DNA from: Mycoplasma enhydrae
GTDB lineage: Bacteria; Bacillota_I; Bacilli_A; Mycoplasmatales; Metamycoplasmataceae
Length of the DNA stretch: 64,000 bases
NCBI RefSeq assembly: GCF_017116825.1
Contig: NZ_JAFIRD010000002.1
Location: 39,476 to 103,475 of the forward strand
Direction: 5' to 3'
In this document: positions 54,223-64,000 of the stretch, one piece after another
Layout of the letters: every line of letters begins with the position of its first letter
Position numbering within the stretch: position 1 is the first letter of the stretch
Made by a program: the position numbers and the translations under genes
The notes under the pieces: generated by a model
Database searches by the model: none
What the model saw: the letters and a program-made list of their open reading frames with translations, nothing else
What the model was told of the DNA's origin: nothing

Positions 54223-56379
54223 ATGGATATATCAATAAAAAATGTAGCCAAAAGGCTTAATATAAATCAGCAACAAGTTAAAAACACTTTAGACCTGCTA
54301 AAAGAAGGGGCAACAATCCCCTTTATTTCACGTTATCGAAAAGAAGTTACAGGTGGTCTTGATGAAGAACAAGTATCTAAAATTAATGAATACTATGCAT
54401 ATGATGTTGAATTACAAAAACGAAAAGAATATGTAATTGAAATTCTTAAAGAAAAGAAACTTCTTGATGATGAAATAAAGCTCAAAATTGAAAATGCTAT
54501 CACTAAGCAAGAAGTTGAAAATATTTACGAACCTTTTAAGGTTGGCAAAAAAACCAAGGCTTCTGAAGCTATTGCTTTAGGTTTAGGCCCTTTAGCGGAA
54601 TTAATACTTACTAACAAAGATGAAAGTTTTAATGTATTTAATGAAGCAAAAAAATATATTAATGATGACACTTTAAAAACTGTAGGTGAAGTTTTAGTGC
54701 AAACAAAATACATTATCGCTCAAATAGTTTCGCAAGATATTACAGCAAGAGATTATATTAAAGACCAATTATATAATTACGGAACCATCGTAACAAAGAA
54801 AAAAAATACTGTTGATGAAAAAGAAATTTTTAAACAATACTATGATTATTCAGAAAAAGTAAAAACTATACCTAATCATCGTGTTTTAGCAATTTCTCGA
54901 GGTGAAGATAAAAAAATATTATCTTATACCATTGAATATAACATTAAGCCTTTGATATATTATTTAAATAACAAGTTTTTTGTTAATAAAAGAACAGCTA
55001 AAATCACAAACGAAGCCATTGAGGATTCATTAGATCGTTTAATTATCCCTTCAATAATTAGAGAAATTAAAACAGATTTATTTGAACGTGCTGAAAAAGA
55101 AGCAATCGAATTATTTTCAAACAATTTAGAATCATTATTATTGGCTCCAGCTACTAAAGATAAAAATATTATGTCGATAGACCCAGGCTATCTAAATGGT
55201 TGCAAGATTGTAATTTTAGATAAAAACGGAAATTACCAAGAAGGGTTTGTAATTTATCCTCACATCGGCAATAAAGATAAATTTATTCAAGCAGTTAAAA
55301 CAACACATGATATGTTGAATAAATATCCTATTGATTTAATTGTCATTGGTAATGGAACAGCAAGTCGTGAGACTGAAGAATGAGTTGACAAGTTACTAAA
55401 AGTCAGAAGAGAAAAAGGCCTAAGTTTAGATACTAAATATGCAATTGTTAGTGAAGTAGGTGCTTCAGTATATTCAGCTTCAAAAATAGCACAGGAAGAA
55501 TTTCCAAACTTAGAATTAGAATACCGTTCAGCTATCAATATAGGTAGAAAATTCCAAGACCCACTTAATGAATTGGTTAAAATTGATCCAAAATCTTTAG
55601 GTGTAGGACAATATCAACATGACGTTAACCAAAAAGAATTAGCTAAAAAACTAACATACAAAGTAGATAAAGTCGTAAACCTAGTAGGTGTTGATTTAAA
55701 CACAGCAACTAAATTTATTTTGGAATATGTTTCTGGTTTGTCTAAAACAATTGCTCAAAATATAGTAGAACATAGAACAGAAAATGGGTTATTTAAATCA
55801 AGAAAAGAACTAAAAAAAGTTAAGGGTCTCGGGCCAAAAGCCTACGAACAATCTGTTGGTTTTTTAAGAATATATGATTCAAGCGAATTTTATGATCAAA
55901 CAAATATCCACCCCGAATCTTATGATTTAGCAGATCAAATAGTTAACCTATTAAATATCAATCTAAAAAATATTGACAAAGACATTTTAATTTCAGCAGA
56001 CCGCAAGGAAATTGCTAAACAATTAAATGCAAGCAACTATGATGTAGATCTAATAATTGATTCATTAATAGCACCTGGAAAAGATATAAGAGAAGACAAA
56101 GCTGGCTTCATAGTTAATGATAAGATCTTAAAATTTGAAGATATAAATGTAGGTCAAGAAATAATTGGTCAAGTTCAAAATATTACTAATTTTGGTGTAT
56201 TTGCTTATATAGGTTTAAAAGAAAACGTTTTAATCCATATTAGCAATATGAAACAAAAAGATAATCAATTTATTAAGCATCCAAGTGAATTAGTATCTGT
56301 AGGAGATAATTTAAATATCAAAATTATTGACATTGATGCCAAGAATAATAAAATTCAAGGTAAAATTATTTGAAAATAA
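54223..56379 (+). CDS. tex: Tex-type RNA-binding transcription accessory protein
   Basis: Tex, 718 residues. N-terminal helical region starting KNVAKRLNINQQQVKNTLDLL, with TIPFISRYRKEVTGGLDEEQV; the YqgF-like RNase H domain (about 310-450) has NIMSIDPGY and VIGNGTASRETE; HhH motifs follow at SGLSKTIAQNIVEHR and KKVKGLGPKAYEQ; the C-terminal S1 domain is about 640-715. Full length. No strong GGAGG site: CACGGAG lies upstream of the ATG. It stands alone, before the nusA operon. Confidence 0.95.
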
Positions 56380-56462
56380 GATAACTATCTGTCAAATATT
56401 TATTTTAAATAAATAAACCTAAAATGTATTACAATTAATACATACTATTTTTAATTAAGATT

Positions 56463-56492
56463 AAAAAGGGTTGGCAATAGCCGATCCTTTTT
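56463..56492 (+). promoter_or_regulatory. Hairpin before nusA, possible attenuator
   Basis: A 13-base stem (including two G-U pairs) AAAAAGGGTTGGC / GCCGATCCTTTTT with loop AATA and ending in five T. It has terminator form but sits 32 bases before the nusA ATG, between the nusA promoter region and its binding site. NusA promotes pausing at hairpins, so self-regulation is plausible. Confidence 0.45.
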
Positions 56493-56524
56493 GTGTCAAT
56501 ATATATAAAAAAAAGGAGTAAGAA

Positions 56525-58123
56525 ATGAGCACCAAAGACACTATGAGTACACTAAAAGCAAACCAAATATTTGAAGCAATTTACAACGTTTCACAAATTA
56601 AAAAAATTGATGAAGACATTGTTATTGATTTATTTAAATCAGCAGTTGAACAAGTCATTGTTAGTCAATTCGATCCAGATGCAGATTTAGAATTTGATAT
56701 TGATAAGAACCAAAAGAAATTTAGAGTTATAAATCATTCTAAAGTTGTAGTTTTAGATCCTGTTACTGATGATGAAATTGATAACTTTTGTCCATATATT
56801 GAAATAGCTCTAAAAGAAGCTAAGACTCTAAACTCTAAAGTTAAAGAGGGTGATTTAATTTCAGCTGAAATTGATTTTGAAAGATTTCAAAAGAAAGATT
56901 ATCAAAAGATTCTAAATATTTTTAATCAACAAATTAGAGAACTAGAAAAGAAAATTACTTATGACAAATATCAATCTTTAATTGGAACTGTTGTTAAAGC
57001 TAGAATATCTAATATTTCTAAAGCTGGAACATTAATGGAATTAACTGATGGCACTCCAGCATATATGGCACCTTCAACTACAAACTTAAGATTACTAGCC
57101 AACCTAAAACCTGGTGATGTTTTAGACGTATATATTGAAGATGTTAAACCAGATTCTAAAAGTGCTCAAGTATTGGTATCATCAGTTGAATCTAAACTTA
57201 TTGATAAATTATTTAAACAAGAAATTCCTGAAGTGGAACAAGGTTTTATAGAAATAGTTAAAGTTGTTCGTATTCCTGGAGAAAGAGCTAAAGTAGCAAT
57301 TAGAAAAACAGAATTAGCACCTTTTGCTTTAGAAGAATTAGGCACTGTTATTGGTAAAAATTCACAAAGAATTGACACTATTTCAAATCAATTAAACGGT
57401 GAAAAAATAGATGTTGTATTATTTGATGAAAATCATAAAAAGTTTGTGATGAATGCTATAAGTCCTTCTAGAATAATTGATATTATTGAAAAAGAAGACT
57501 CACAAGAACAATTCCCTAGTTATGTAGTTGTAGTACCTAACTTTCATCACACACTAGCAATTGGTAAAAGAGGGCAAAACGTTAGATTAGCTTCAGAATT
57601 AACTAGATCTAGACTAGATATAATAAGCCAAGATCAAGCAGATAAGATGGGAATTCAATATACTTTTGAAAACTCTAATATTACTGAAGAAGAAGCTAAA
57701 CTAAAATATGAAGGCAAAAGAATGAATTTATCTTCAACCACTCGTAGAAGATCTAGACAATCGAATAATGATTATCAAAATAATGTATTCAATATTGCGG
57801 AATTTGATGCTGATTTAGCTGAATTGAGACAAAAAGCTCAACAAACAGACGACATTTTAGAAAGACAACTATATGAATCGAATATCGATGATGAACTAGA
57901 AAAAGCATTATCAGAAATTCATCAAGATTTTATGAATGATGGCAATGATGATTATGATGTATATTCAGAAGACATTAAAAATAAAGTAAATAATAAATTC
58001 AATTCAGAAGAAGATTATGAAAGAATTACTTCAACTAAATTAAAAGACTTTAAGAAAGATGACGATTTAAGTGCTGGACTAGAAGATTTAGATCTAAGTG
58101 ATTTAGATAATGAAGATTGATAA
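56525..58123 (+). CDS. nusA: Transcription termination/antitermination protein NusA
   Basis: NusA, 532 residues. N-terminal RNA polymerase-binding domain (1-150), S1 domain (about 155-225, IGTVVKARISNISKAGTLMEL in pieces), KH1 (GERAKVAIRK) and KH2 (HTLAIGKRGQNVRLASELT). After about 400 comes an extra acidic tail rich in Asp and Glu. AAGGAG precedes the ATG. The last codon is TGA (Trp) followed by TAA. It overlaps ylxR by 14 bases. There is no rimP between tex and nusA. Confidence 0.96.
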
Positions 58124-58406
58124 AAAATATTCACGTAAATCAATTGTAGATAACAAAATTTATCCAGTACAAGAATTAATAAGATTTGCCAAAATAGAAA
58201 ATTCGATTTATTTTGACCCAGATATTAAACTAGGTGGTCGAGGAACATATTGTCTAAATTCTAATGAGCAAATTGAAATATTATTCAAAAAACGACTTTT
58301 AAATAAGGCTTTTAAGCAAAACATAAACAATGAGGTTTATGATAAATTAAGAAAAGAGGTGAGTATATGGCAAAATCAAAAAACTCAAAACGAACATCAA
58401 ATGTAA
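58110..58406 (+). CDS. ylxR: YlxR-family RNA-binding protein (DUF448)
   Basis: A 98-residue YlxR homologue. The family core is visible as YPVQELIRFAKIENSIYFDPDIKLGGRGTYC (in pieces PVQELIRFAK and GGRGTYCLN). The usual RxCxxxR start is weak here (YSRKSIVDN). It overlaps nusA by 14 bases and infB by 40 bases, so all three are translationally linked, as in Bacillus (nusA-ylxR-ylxQ-infB); ylxQ is absent. Confidence 0.88.
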   Translation: MKIDKKYSRKSIVDNKIYPVQELIRFAKIENSIYFDPDIKLGGRGTYCLNSNEQIEILFKKRLLNKAFKQNINNEVYDKLRKEVSIWQNQKTQNEHQM

Positions 58407-60172
58407 GTAGCATTAAACAAAAACTAAACACAGTGGAAACAAAAATTCAAGACGGTGTTTTTATTTTTAGTGGGCCATTAACAATTTCAGAATTCAGTTT
58501 AAAAACCAAAAAATCTTCTTCTGAAATATTGACATATTTCTTTAAAAAAGGAATTATGAAAACAATTAATTCGATTTTAAATGAAGAAGAAATTGCTGAA
58601 TTATGTTTGAACTATGGATTAGACTTTAACAAAGAAGAAACAGTTGATGCTGAAAATCTTTTAGATAAATTAGAAATTATTGATGATCCAAATGATTTAG
58701 AAAAAAGACCTCCAATAGTAACAATCATGGGTCACGTTGACCATGGAAAAACCACATTGATGGACCAAATAAGAAAAAGTAATATTTTGGCTTCTGAATT
58801 TGGTGGCATTACTCAACATACTGGTGCATATCAAGTGGAATATAATAATCAAAAGATCACTTTTTTAGACACACCAGGTCATGAGGCATTTACTGAGATG
58901 CGTTCAAGGGGTGCTAAAGTTACAGATATTGTTGTTATAGTTGTTGCAGCTGATGATGGTGTAAAACTTCAGACAGTTGAAGCTATAGATCATGCTAAAG
59001 CAGCAGGTGTACCAATTATTATTTTTGTTAATAAAATGGACAAACCTGATATTGATGTTGAAAAAATTAAATCTCAAATGAGTGAACATGACATAGTTTG
59101 TGAAGAATGGGGCGGACAAAACCAATTTATTTATGGTTCAGCTGCAAAAAACGATAATGTAGATAAATTATTAGAGGCTATATTTTTACAAGCAGATTTA
59201 TTAGATTTAAAAGCTAATTTAAATCGTGATGCATTTGGAACTATAATCGAATCAAAAATTGATAAAGGCCGTGGTGCTGTGTCTACTATTATTGTTGAAA
59301 ATGGAACACTAATGCCAAGAGATTTTATTATAGCTGGTGGTCAATATGGAAATATTAGAAGTCTTTTATCAATCGAAGGTAAACCACTTCAAAAAGCACT
59401 TCCTGGAACTCCATGTGTAATAACGGGTCTAAATAAAAACCCTCTTTCAGGTGATAGATTTATAGTTATTAGTGATGAAAAATTTGCTAAAAAGCTTGCT
59501 GATGAAAAACTATATATCGAAAAACAAAAAGAGTTAAATGAAAAGAATTCTTTTGTTGTCAAAGATGGTAAAAAAACACTAAATATAATAATTAAAACTG
59601 ATGTTCAAGGTACAGCTGAAGCCATTAAACAAACCATTTCTAAGATTAATAATGAAGAAGTATCAATTAATGTTATTAGAGCTACTGCTGGTGAATTAAC
59701 AAGAGCTGATTTATTATTAGCTGATACTTCAAATGCAAGAATTTATTTATTTAATATTTCAATGCCAAGTGATATTAAAAAAATGGCTGAATCAAAAGGA
59801 ATAAAGGTTTTATCACACAATGTTATTTATAAAATTGTGGAAGAATTAGAATCAATTATTAAGAATTTAAAAGAACCTGTTTATGAAGAAAAACAAATAG
59901 GTCTTGCAACAATATTACAAATATTTTTCTATTCAAAAGTAGGAAATATAGCTGGTTGTAGAATGCTAGAAGGTCAAGCAAAAGAATTTTGTAAAGTTGA
60001 AGTTATAAGAAAAGGTAAAAGTATTTTTAAAGGAAACATTAGTTCTTTAAAAAGAGAAAAAAATGATGTTAAAATAGTTGAAAAAGGCTTCGATTTCGGC
60101 ACACACGTTAAAGATTTTGATAAAATAGAAGTAGATGATGAATTAAAATTTTATGAGGATGTACTAGTTTAA
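58367..60172 (+). CDS. infB: Translation initiation factor IF-2
   Basis: IF-2, 601 residues, the GTPase that delivers initiator tRNA. G1 is GHVDHGKT (122-129), G2 is GGITQHTGAY, G3 is DTPGHE, G4 is NKMD and G5 is SAA. The C-terminal domains II-IV are complete. The long N-terminal region of other bacteria is short, as in other mycoplasmas. Start ATG 58367 follows AAGAGGTGAG. Overlaps ylxR by 40 bases, and two bases separate it from rbfA. Confidence 0.97.
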   Translation: MAKSKNSKRTSNVSSIKQKLNTVETKIQDGVFIFSGPLTISEFSLKTKKSSSEILTYFFKKGIMKTINSILNEEEIAELCLNYGLDFNKEETVDAENLLDKLEIIDDPNDLEKRPPIVTIMGHVDHGKTTLMDQIRKSNILASEFGGITQHTGAYQVEYNNQKITFLDTPGHEAFTEMRSRGAKVTDIVVIVVAADDGVKLQTVEAIDHAKAAGVPIIIFVNKMDKPDIDVEKIKSQMSEHDIVCEEWGGQNQFIYGSAAKNDNVDKLLEAIFLQADLLDLKANLNRDAFGTIIESKIDKGRGAVSTIIVENGTLMPRDFIIAGGQYGNIRSLLSIEGKPLQKALPGTPCVITGLNKNPLSGDRFIVISDEKFAKKLADEKLYIEKQKELNEKNSFVVKDGKKTLNIIIKTDVQGTAEAIKQTISKINNEEVSINVIRATAGELTRADLLLADTSNARIYLFNISMPSDIKKMAESKGIKVLSHNVIYKIVEELESIIKNLKEPVYEEKQIGLATILQIFFYSKVGNIAGCRMLEGQAKEFCKVEVIRKGKSIFKGNISSLKREKNDVKIVEKGFDFGTHVKDFDKIEVDDELKFYEDVLV

Positions 60173-60174
60173 AT

Positions 60175-60501
60175 ATGAACAGAATAAATCACGAAAGAAA
60201 AACACAATTATTACTAGAATTAGTTGGTAATAGCTTCTATGAATTAAAGGATTTTGATGTGACAAACATTGCTATAAATGATGTGATTTTATCAACAGAT
60301 GGATCACATGCTAAAGTATTTATTACTTTATTCAAAGATAAAGAAAGATACTTTGAAAAAATAACAGCAATGACACCGTATATTCGCTCAGTGGTTGCTA
60401 AAAGCTGAAAATATAAAAAATTACCAGAGTTGGTTTTCATGATTGACACAGTAGAGCCAGCTGCTGCTAAAATTGAAAAAATTTTAAAAGAAATTAAATA
60501 A
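60175..60501 (+). CDS. rbfA: Ribosome-binding factor A
   Basis: RbfA, 108 residues, a KH-like protein for late 30S assembly. The pattern TNIAINDVILSTDGSHAKVFITLF and IRSVVAKSWKYKKLPELVFMIDT matches the family. A TGA codon at 60406-60408 is read as Trp, so under the standard code it would be cut to 77 residues. It follows infB by two bases. Confidence 0.92.
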
Positions 60502-60506
60502 TTTTT

Positions 60507-62333
60507 ATGATTATTACTAAGTATGATGCCATTGTAATAGGTGGAGGTCATGCTGGAATTGAAGCTGCTTTTGCTTTAGCAAAAAGAAAATTTAATGTAG
60601 CCTTAATAACTTTAAATATTAACAAATTAGCTATGTTGCCTTGCAACCCTTCTATTGGTGGATCAGCCAAGGGTATAATTACCCGTGAAATTGATGCACT
60701 AGGGGGTGTACAAGGCATTTTTGCTGATCAAGCAATGATCCAAATTAAAATGCTTAATACTTCAAAAGGTCCTGCAGTTTGGTCTTTACGCGCTCAAATT
60801 GATAAAGATAAGTATTCCAAAATAATTTTAGATGCAATTAAAAAACAAAAAAATATAACCTTAATTGAGGATGAGGTTATAGATTTAGTTGTTGAAGACA
60901 ATAACTGTTTAGGGGCTAAGACCTTAAAAAATGGTGATATATATTCGCATTCAACTATTATGACTACAGGCGTATATATGAACTCAAGAATTTTAAGAGG
61001 TTCAGATATACAAAACGATGGTCCTGATGGCGAAAAGAATAGTAGTGTACTGTCTAAGAATTTAGCCAAATATGGTTTTGAAATTCAAAGACTAAAAACT
61101 GGAACACCATGTCGAATTTATACAGATAGTATTGATTTTTCTAAAGTAGAACAAGAACAATTAGATAAAAGTGAACTACATTTTTCTAAGCATTCAAATA
61201 TTACTCTTGATAAACAAACTTCTTGTTTTTTAACAAGAACAACCTCTAAAACTAAAGAAATTGTTTTAAATAATCTAAATAAAAGCTCATTATACTCAGG
61301 CATTATTACAGGAGTTGGTCCAAGATATTGTCCAAGTATTGAAGATAAAATAGTTAGATTTCAAGAAAAAGAAACACACCATGTATTTTTTGAACCTGAA
61401 ACTTCAAAAGGTGACATTATGTATATAAACGGTCTATCAACTTCAATGCCAGTTGATGTTCAAGATCAAATGATTAAGTCAATTCCAGGACTTGAAAATG
61501 CTAGAGTTCAAAAATATGGTTATGCAATTGAATATGATGCAATTAATCCCATTCAGCTTTATAAATCTTTAGAATCTAAAGTTTTAAGTAATTTCTATTC
61601 AGCAGGTCAACCAAATGGAACCAGTGGCTATGAAGAAGCAGCAGCTCAAGGACTAATAGCTGGAATAAATGCTGCTAATAAAATGGAAGGTATGAGTTCT
61701 ATTGAAATTAAAAGATCAGATGCTTATATAGGGGTTTTGATAGATGATATTGTAACTAAAGGAACATTTGAACCATACCGTATGTTAACAAGTCGCGCAG
61801 AGTATAGATTATTATTGCGTAACGATAATGTTGACCAAAGGCTAATTCAATATTCCTACGACAACAAAATGGTGTCTAAAAATGAATATGAAGAAGTAAT
61901 TAATAAATATAAATATATACAAAAAACCATTGAAGAACTTAGATTGAAATACATTTCATCCAAAAGTGAATTAGGAATTAAATATAATGTTACTAATGGT
62001 ATTTCGTATTTAAAATTATTAGCTAATCCAGAAGTGGAACCGAGTGACATTTTAGGACAGAATTATCCTTTTATTGATGAATTAACCATTCAAGTAAGAT
62101 TATTTGGTTATCTAAAAAAGCAAGAGTCAGCAGCTGAAAAAATGATAAGACTAGAAAAACTAAAACTACCAAAAGATATTGATTATTCAAAAATAAAAAA
62201 CCTTGCCACCGAAGCTAGACAAAAGTTAGATAAAATTAGACCCACAACAATTGGACAAGCTACAAGAATTAGTGGTATCAATCCTTCTGATATTCAAATG
62301 CTAATGTTTTATTTAAATCACAGAAAGAAATAA
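60507..62333 (+). CDS. mnmG: tRNA uridine-5-carboxymethylaminomethyl modification enzyme
   Basis: MnmG (GidA), 608 residues, the FAD protein that with MnmE modifies U34 of tRNAs. The FAD motif is IGGGHAGIEAA near residues 10-21, followed by LPCNPSIGGSAKG; SAGQPNGTSGYEEAAAQGLIAG and TSRAEYRLLLRNDN are conserved blocks. The C-terminal helical MnmE-binding domain is intact. Only five bases after rbfA and without a clear Shine-Dalgarno sequence, so translation probably depends on upstream ribosomes. One base before rlmH. Confidence 0.97.
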   Translation: MIITKYDAIVIGGGHAGIEAAFALAKRKFNVALITLNINKLAMLPCNPSIGGSAKGIITREIDALGGVQGIFADQAMIQIKMLNTSKGPAVWSLRAQIDKDKYSKIILDAIKKQKNITLIEDEVIDLVVEDNNCLGAKTLKNGDIYSHSTIMTTGVYMNSRILRGSDIQNDGPDGEKNSSVLSKNLAKYGFEIQRLKTGTPCRIYTDSIDFSKVEQEQLDKSELHFSKHSNITLDKQTSCFLTRTTSKTKEIVLNNLNKSSLYSGIITGVGPRYCPSIEDKIVRFQEKETHHVFFEPETSKGDIMYINGLSTSMPVDVQDQMIKSIPGLENARVQKYGYAIEYDAINPIQLYKSLESKVLSNFYSAGQPNGTSGYEEAAAQGLIAGINAANKMEGMSSIEIKRSDAYIGVLIDDIVTKGTFEPYRMLTSRAEYRLLLRNDNVDQRLIQYSYDNKMVSKNEYEEVINKYKYIQKTIEELRLKYISSKSELGIKYNVTNGISYLKLLANPEVEPSDILGQNYPFIDELTIQVRLFGYLKKQESAAEKMIRLEKLKLPKDIDYSKIKNLATEARQKLDKIRPTTIGQATRISGINPSDIQMLMFYLNHRKK

Positions 62334-62334
62334 A

Positions 62335-62766
62335 ATGAAAATAAATATAATTGCAGTAGGGACATTATCAATTGAACTTAAGAAAATTTATGAGCAATAT
62401 ACTAAAAAAATATATTTTTTAGCAAACTTAAATTTAGTTGAAATTAAAGAAGTAGTTCATAACAATATTGAACTTAAAAAAGCCAAAGAAACAGAATTAA
62501 TCCTATCTAAAATTCCCAAAAATTCAAAGGTGTTTTATTTATCATTACAAGGTAATCAAATGAACAGTGAAGAATTTTCAGATCTATTTGTTGAAGATAA
62601 TATTACATTTATTATAGGTGGTTCTAATGGACTACAAGAAGATAAATTTCTAAATAAAATTAGTTTTTCTAAAATGACATTTCCACATCAACTTTTTAGA
62701 ATAATGCTAGTTGAGCAAATTTATCGAGGACTATCAATCAAGAAAAATATTAAATATCATAAATAA
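62335..62766 (+). CDS. rlmH: 23S rRNA pseudouridine-1915 N3-methyltransferase
   Basis: RlmH, 143 residues, a SPOUT methyltransferase acting on 70S ribosomes. The SAM-binding trefoil knot region is FIIGGSNGLQ and MTFPHQLFRIMLVEQIYRGLSI, ending in KNIKYHK, equivalent to the usual YHR/YHK end. Length is slightly below the usual 155-160. Last gene of the nusA-rlmH run. Confidence 0.93.
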   Translation: MKINIIAVGTLSIELKKIYEQYTKKIYFLANLNLVEIKEVVHNNIELKKAKETELILSKIPKNSKVFYLSLQGNQMNSEEFSDLFVEDNITFIIGGSNGLQEDKFLNKISFSKMTFPHQLFRIMLVEQIYRGLSIKKNIKYHK

Positions 62767-62795
62767 TACACAAATGGATAATGAAACATAGTGTG

Positions 62796-62801
62796 TATAA
62801 T
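62796..62801 (+). promoter_or_regulatory. -10 box of tRNA-Ser
   Basis: TATAAT nine bases before the tRNA start; the -35 region is unclear. Confidence 0.4.
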
Positions 62802-62810
62802 TTTGATTAT

Positions 62811-62901
62811 GGGCAATTACCCAAGCGGCTGAAGGGGACAGTCTCGAAAACTGTTAGGAGTGTTAAAACTTGCAAGGGTTCAAATCCCTTATTGCCCGCC
62901 A
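62811..62901 (+). tRNA. tRNA-Ser (CGA)
   Basis: A class II tRNA of 91 bases. Acceptor stem GGGCAAT / ATTGCCC, anticodon loop CTCGAAA with anticodon CGA at 62845-62847, a long variable arm (about 62855-62873), T arm AAGGG / CCCTT, encoded CCA. Confidence 0.95.
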
Positions 62902-62915
62902 TATCTAAAATTAGC

Positions 62916-62943
62916 AAAAATTGAGCACAACCGCTCAATTTTT
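62916..62943. terminator. Terminator of tRNA-Ser, possibly bidirectional
   Basis: Stem AAAAATTGAGC / GCTCAATTTTT (11 bases, six-base loop) followed by T. It lies between the plus-strand tRNA and the minus-strand repeat protein. Confidence 0.75.
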
Positions 62944-63006
62944 TTAAAATCATAATTTATTTTGTTAATTTAAAAGTCAAAATCACTGACAAATTATTTT
63001 AATAAA

Positions 63007-64000
63007 TTAACTTTTAGTTCAAGGTTTTCCGTCTTTAATTTTGTCAAAAATTTCCTTTGTAATTTCTTGTGGCAATGTAGCTCCGTTGAATTCTAATTTT
63101 GTTGCACTAAAAGCAAAATTAGCAATGTGAACTACATTGGGTACATTTATAGTTTCTAATGAAGGAGTATTAGAAAATGCATAAAATCCAATTTTATTAA
63201 CTTTTGGCATATTAACACTTTTAAGATTTTTGGTTTCTAAAAATGCCATTTTGCCAATTTCAACTACATTAGGCATATTTATACCATCTATATTAGATCC
63301 TTTAAAAGCTTCAGCTGAAATAAAAGTTATTTCATTAGGAAGAATTATATTTCCAAATGCACGTTTTCCATCAATTAGTATATTTTGAAAAATTGCCAAT
63401 CTATCAGGTCTTGAAACAATTAAATTCATTAAAAATTCAGTCTTGTCGAATGTACTAAGTCCAATTCGTTCTACTTTTGGCATATTAACAGTGATAAGAT
63501 CAATATCACCAGAAAAAGCTCTGTCGCCAATTTCAACTACATTAGGCATGTCCACACTTTTAAGAGTTTTAATATTGGCAAAAGCATCATTTCCTATTTT
63601 TATTGCGTTTGCCAACTTTAAATGAGCAATTTTTGTATTGTTTTCTTCAGAATTGTCCTTAATAAAAGTGCTAAATCTACTTTTAAGAACTCAGTTAATT
63701 GAATCAACTTTTGGAATAGCCTTTAGTAATACAAATTCAATGTTGTTAATAACATAATTTTCATCCATTCCTTTTATTTCACTATAACTAAATTTTTTAT
63801 CATTACTATTTAATTCAAAAAACCTTCTAGCAATAATATAACCATCATTCATTAAAGATTCTAGGTTAGAGTCATTAATTTTGTAATATTTATCTGCAAC
63901 TTTAAAACCGCTTAATTCTTTGATAATTTTATGAACAATTTTACCTTTTTTAGCTTCAATTTCAAATCTTGCTGTTGTTTCGTTTACTTTAGTAATTTTT
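63007..64000 (-). CDS. Leucine-rich-repeat surface protein, C-terminal part (BspA-like)
   Basis: The C-terminal 330 residues of a larger protein cut by the window edge. From about 63100 to 63620 there are five or six BspA-like (LRR_5) repeats with the pattern NVVEIGxxAFxxxxxLxxVxMP, for example PNVVEIGDRAFSG, PKVERIGLSTFDK, PNVVEIGKMAFLE, PKVNKIGFYAFSN and PNVVHIANFAFSA. At the upstream end, TARFEIEAKKGKIVHKII followed by ELSGFKV looks like the end of a mycoplasma lipoprotein-17-type domain. Such proteins are surface-exposed and often variable; the start and any signal peptide lie outside the window. Confidence 0.8.

Noticed and set aside
56380..56524. A small rimP gene before nusA
   Set aside because: The spacer is only 145 bases and contains a hairpin and a binding site, with no suitable open frame.
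1..64000. CRISPR array, prophage, insertion sequence or integrative element
   Set aside because: No regularly spaced repeats, Cas proteins, transposase or phage genes were recognised on either strand.

Overview
The window is AT-rich genomic DNA from a mollicute. In almost every coding sequence TGA must be read as tryptophan (genetic code 4): recA, pheT, valS, dnaE, infB and the large lipoprotein are broken under the standard code and continuous under code 4. Short spacers, small RNAs, GatCAB, large lipoproteins and nucleoside salvage fit a mycoplasma, probably of the hominis/bovis side (Mycoplasmopsis or Metamycoplasma). I cannot name a species.

Layout. 0-10 kb (minus strand): start of an unnamed gene, ymdB, recA, rarA-pheS-pheT, a small membrane protein, rpsF-ssb-rpsR with a structured leader, and a HAD hydrolase with rnhC. 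10-14.5 kb (minus): nucleoside salvage operon deoD-pdp-deoC-upp, a reduced dprA and the RNase P RNA gene. 15-24 kb: an 1831-residue lipoprotein with a decayed SGNH domain downstream of ktrB; divergent ktrA-pepC. 24-39 kb (plus): acpS-plsC-scpA-scpB-pseudouridine synthase-gatC-gatA-gatB-YihY-like protein, then an ECF S component, a motif-less OppF-like ABC protein that runs in frame into valS, and a YitT-like protein. 39-47 kb: dnaE-5'-3' exonuclease (minus), dnaB-like and dnaI-like primosome genes (plus), tRNA-Cys and tRNA-Arg, gpmI (minus). 47-64 kb: a membrane-anchored DUF885 metallopeptidase, an SGNH protein with an intact triad, pip, a small membrane protein, tex, nusA-ylxR-infB-rbfA-mnmG-rlmH, tRNA-Ser(CGA), and a partial leucine-rich-repeat surface protein.

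How it works together. Most genes are housekeeping: translation (pheST, valS, gatCAB, infB, rbfA, mnmG, rlmH, tRNAs), replication and repair (recA, rarA, ssb, dnaE, exonuclease, primosome proteins, rnhC, dprA), chromosome segregation (scpAB), potassium uptake (ktrAB), lipid synthesis (acpS, plsC) and scavenging (salvage operon, pepC, pip, DUF885 peptidase, ECF S component). The accessory, surface-directed part is the two SGNH proteins, the DUF885 protein and the repeat protein at the right edge.

The most unusual signals are: (1) the absence of any stop codon between an ABC-ATPase-like ORF lacking its catalytic motifs and valS; (2) two SGNH proteins with long tails, one with an intact and one with an erased catalytic triad; (3) a DnaI-like helicase loader without a P-loop; (4) several genes with no Shine-Dalgarno sequence and a TATAAT box 6-9 bases before the ATG, suggesting leaderless mRNAs; (5) hairpins placed for regulation before nusA, rpsF, dnaB and the DUF885 gene.
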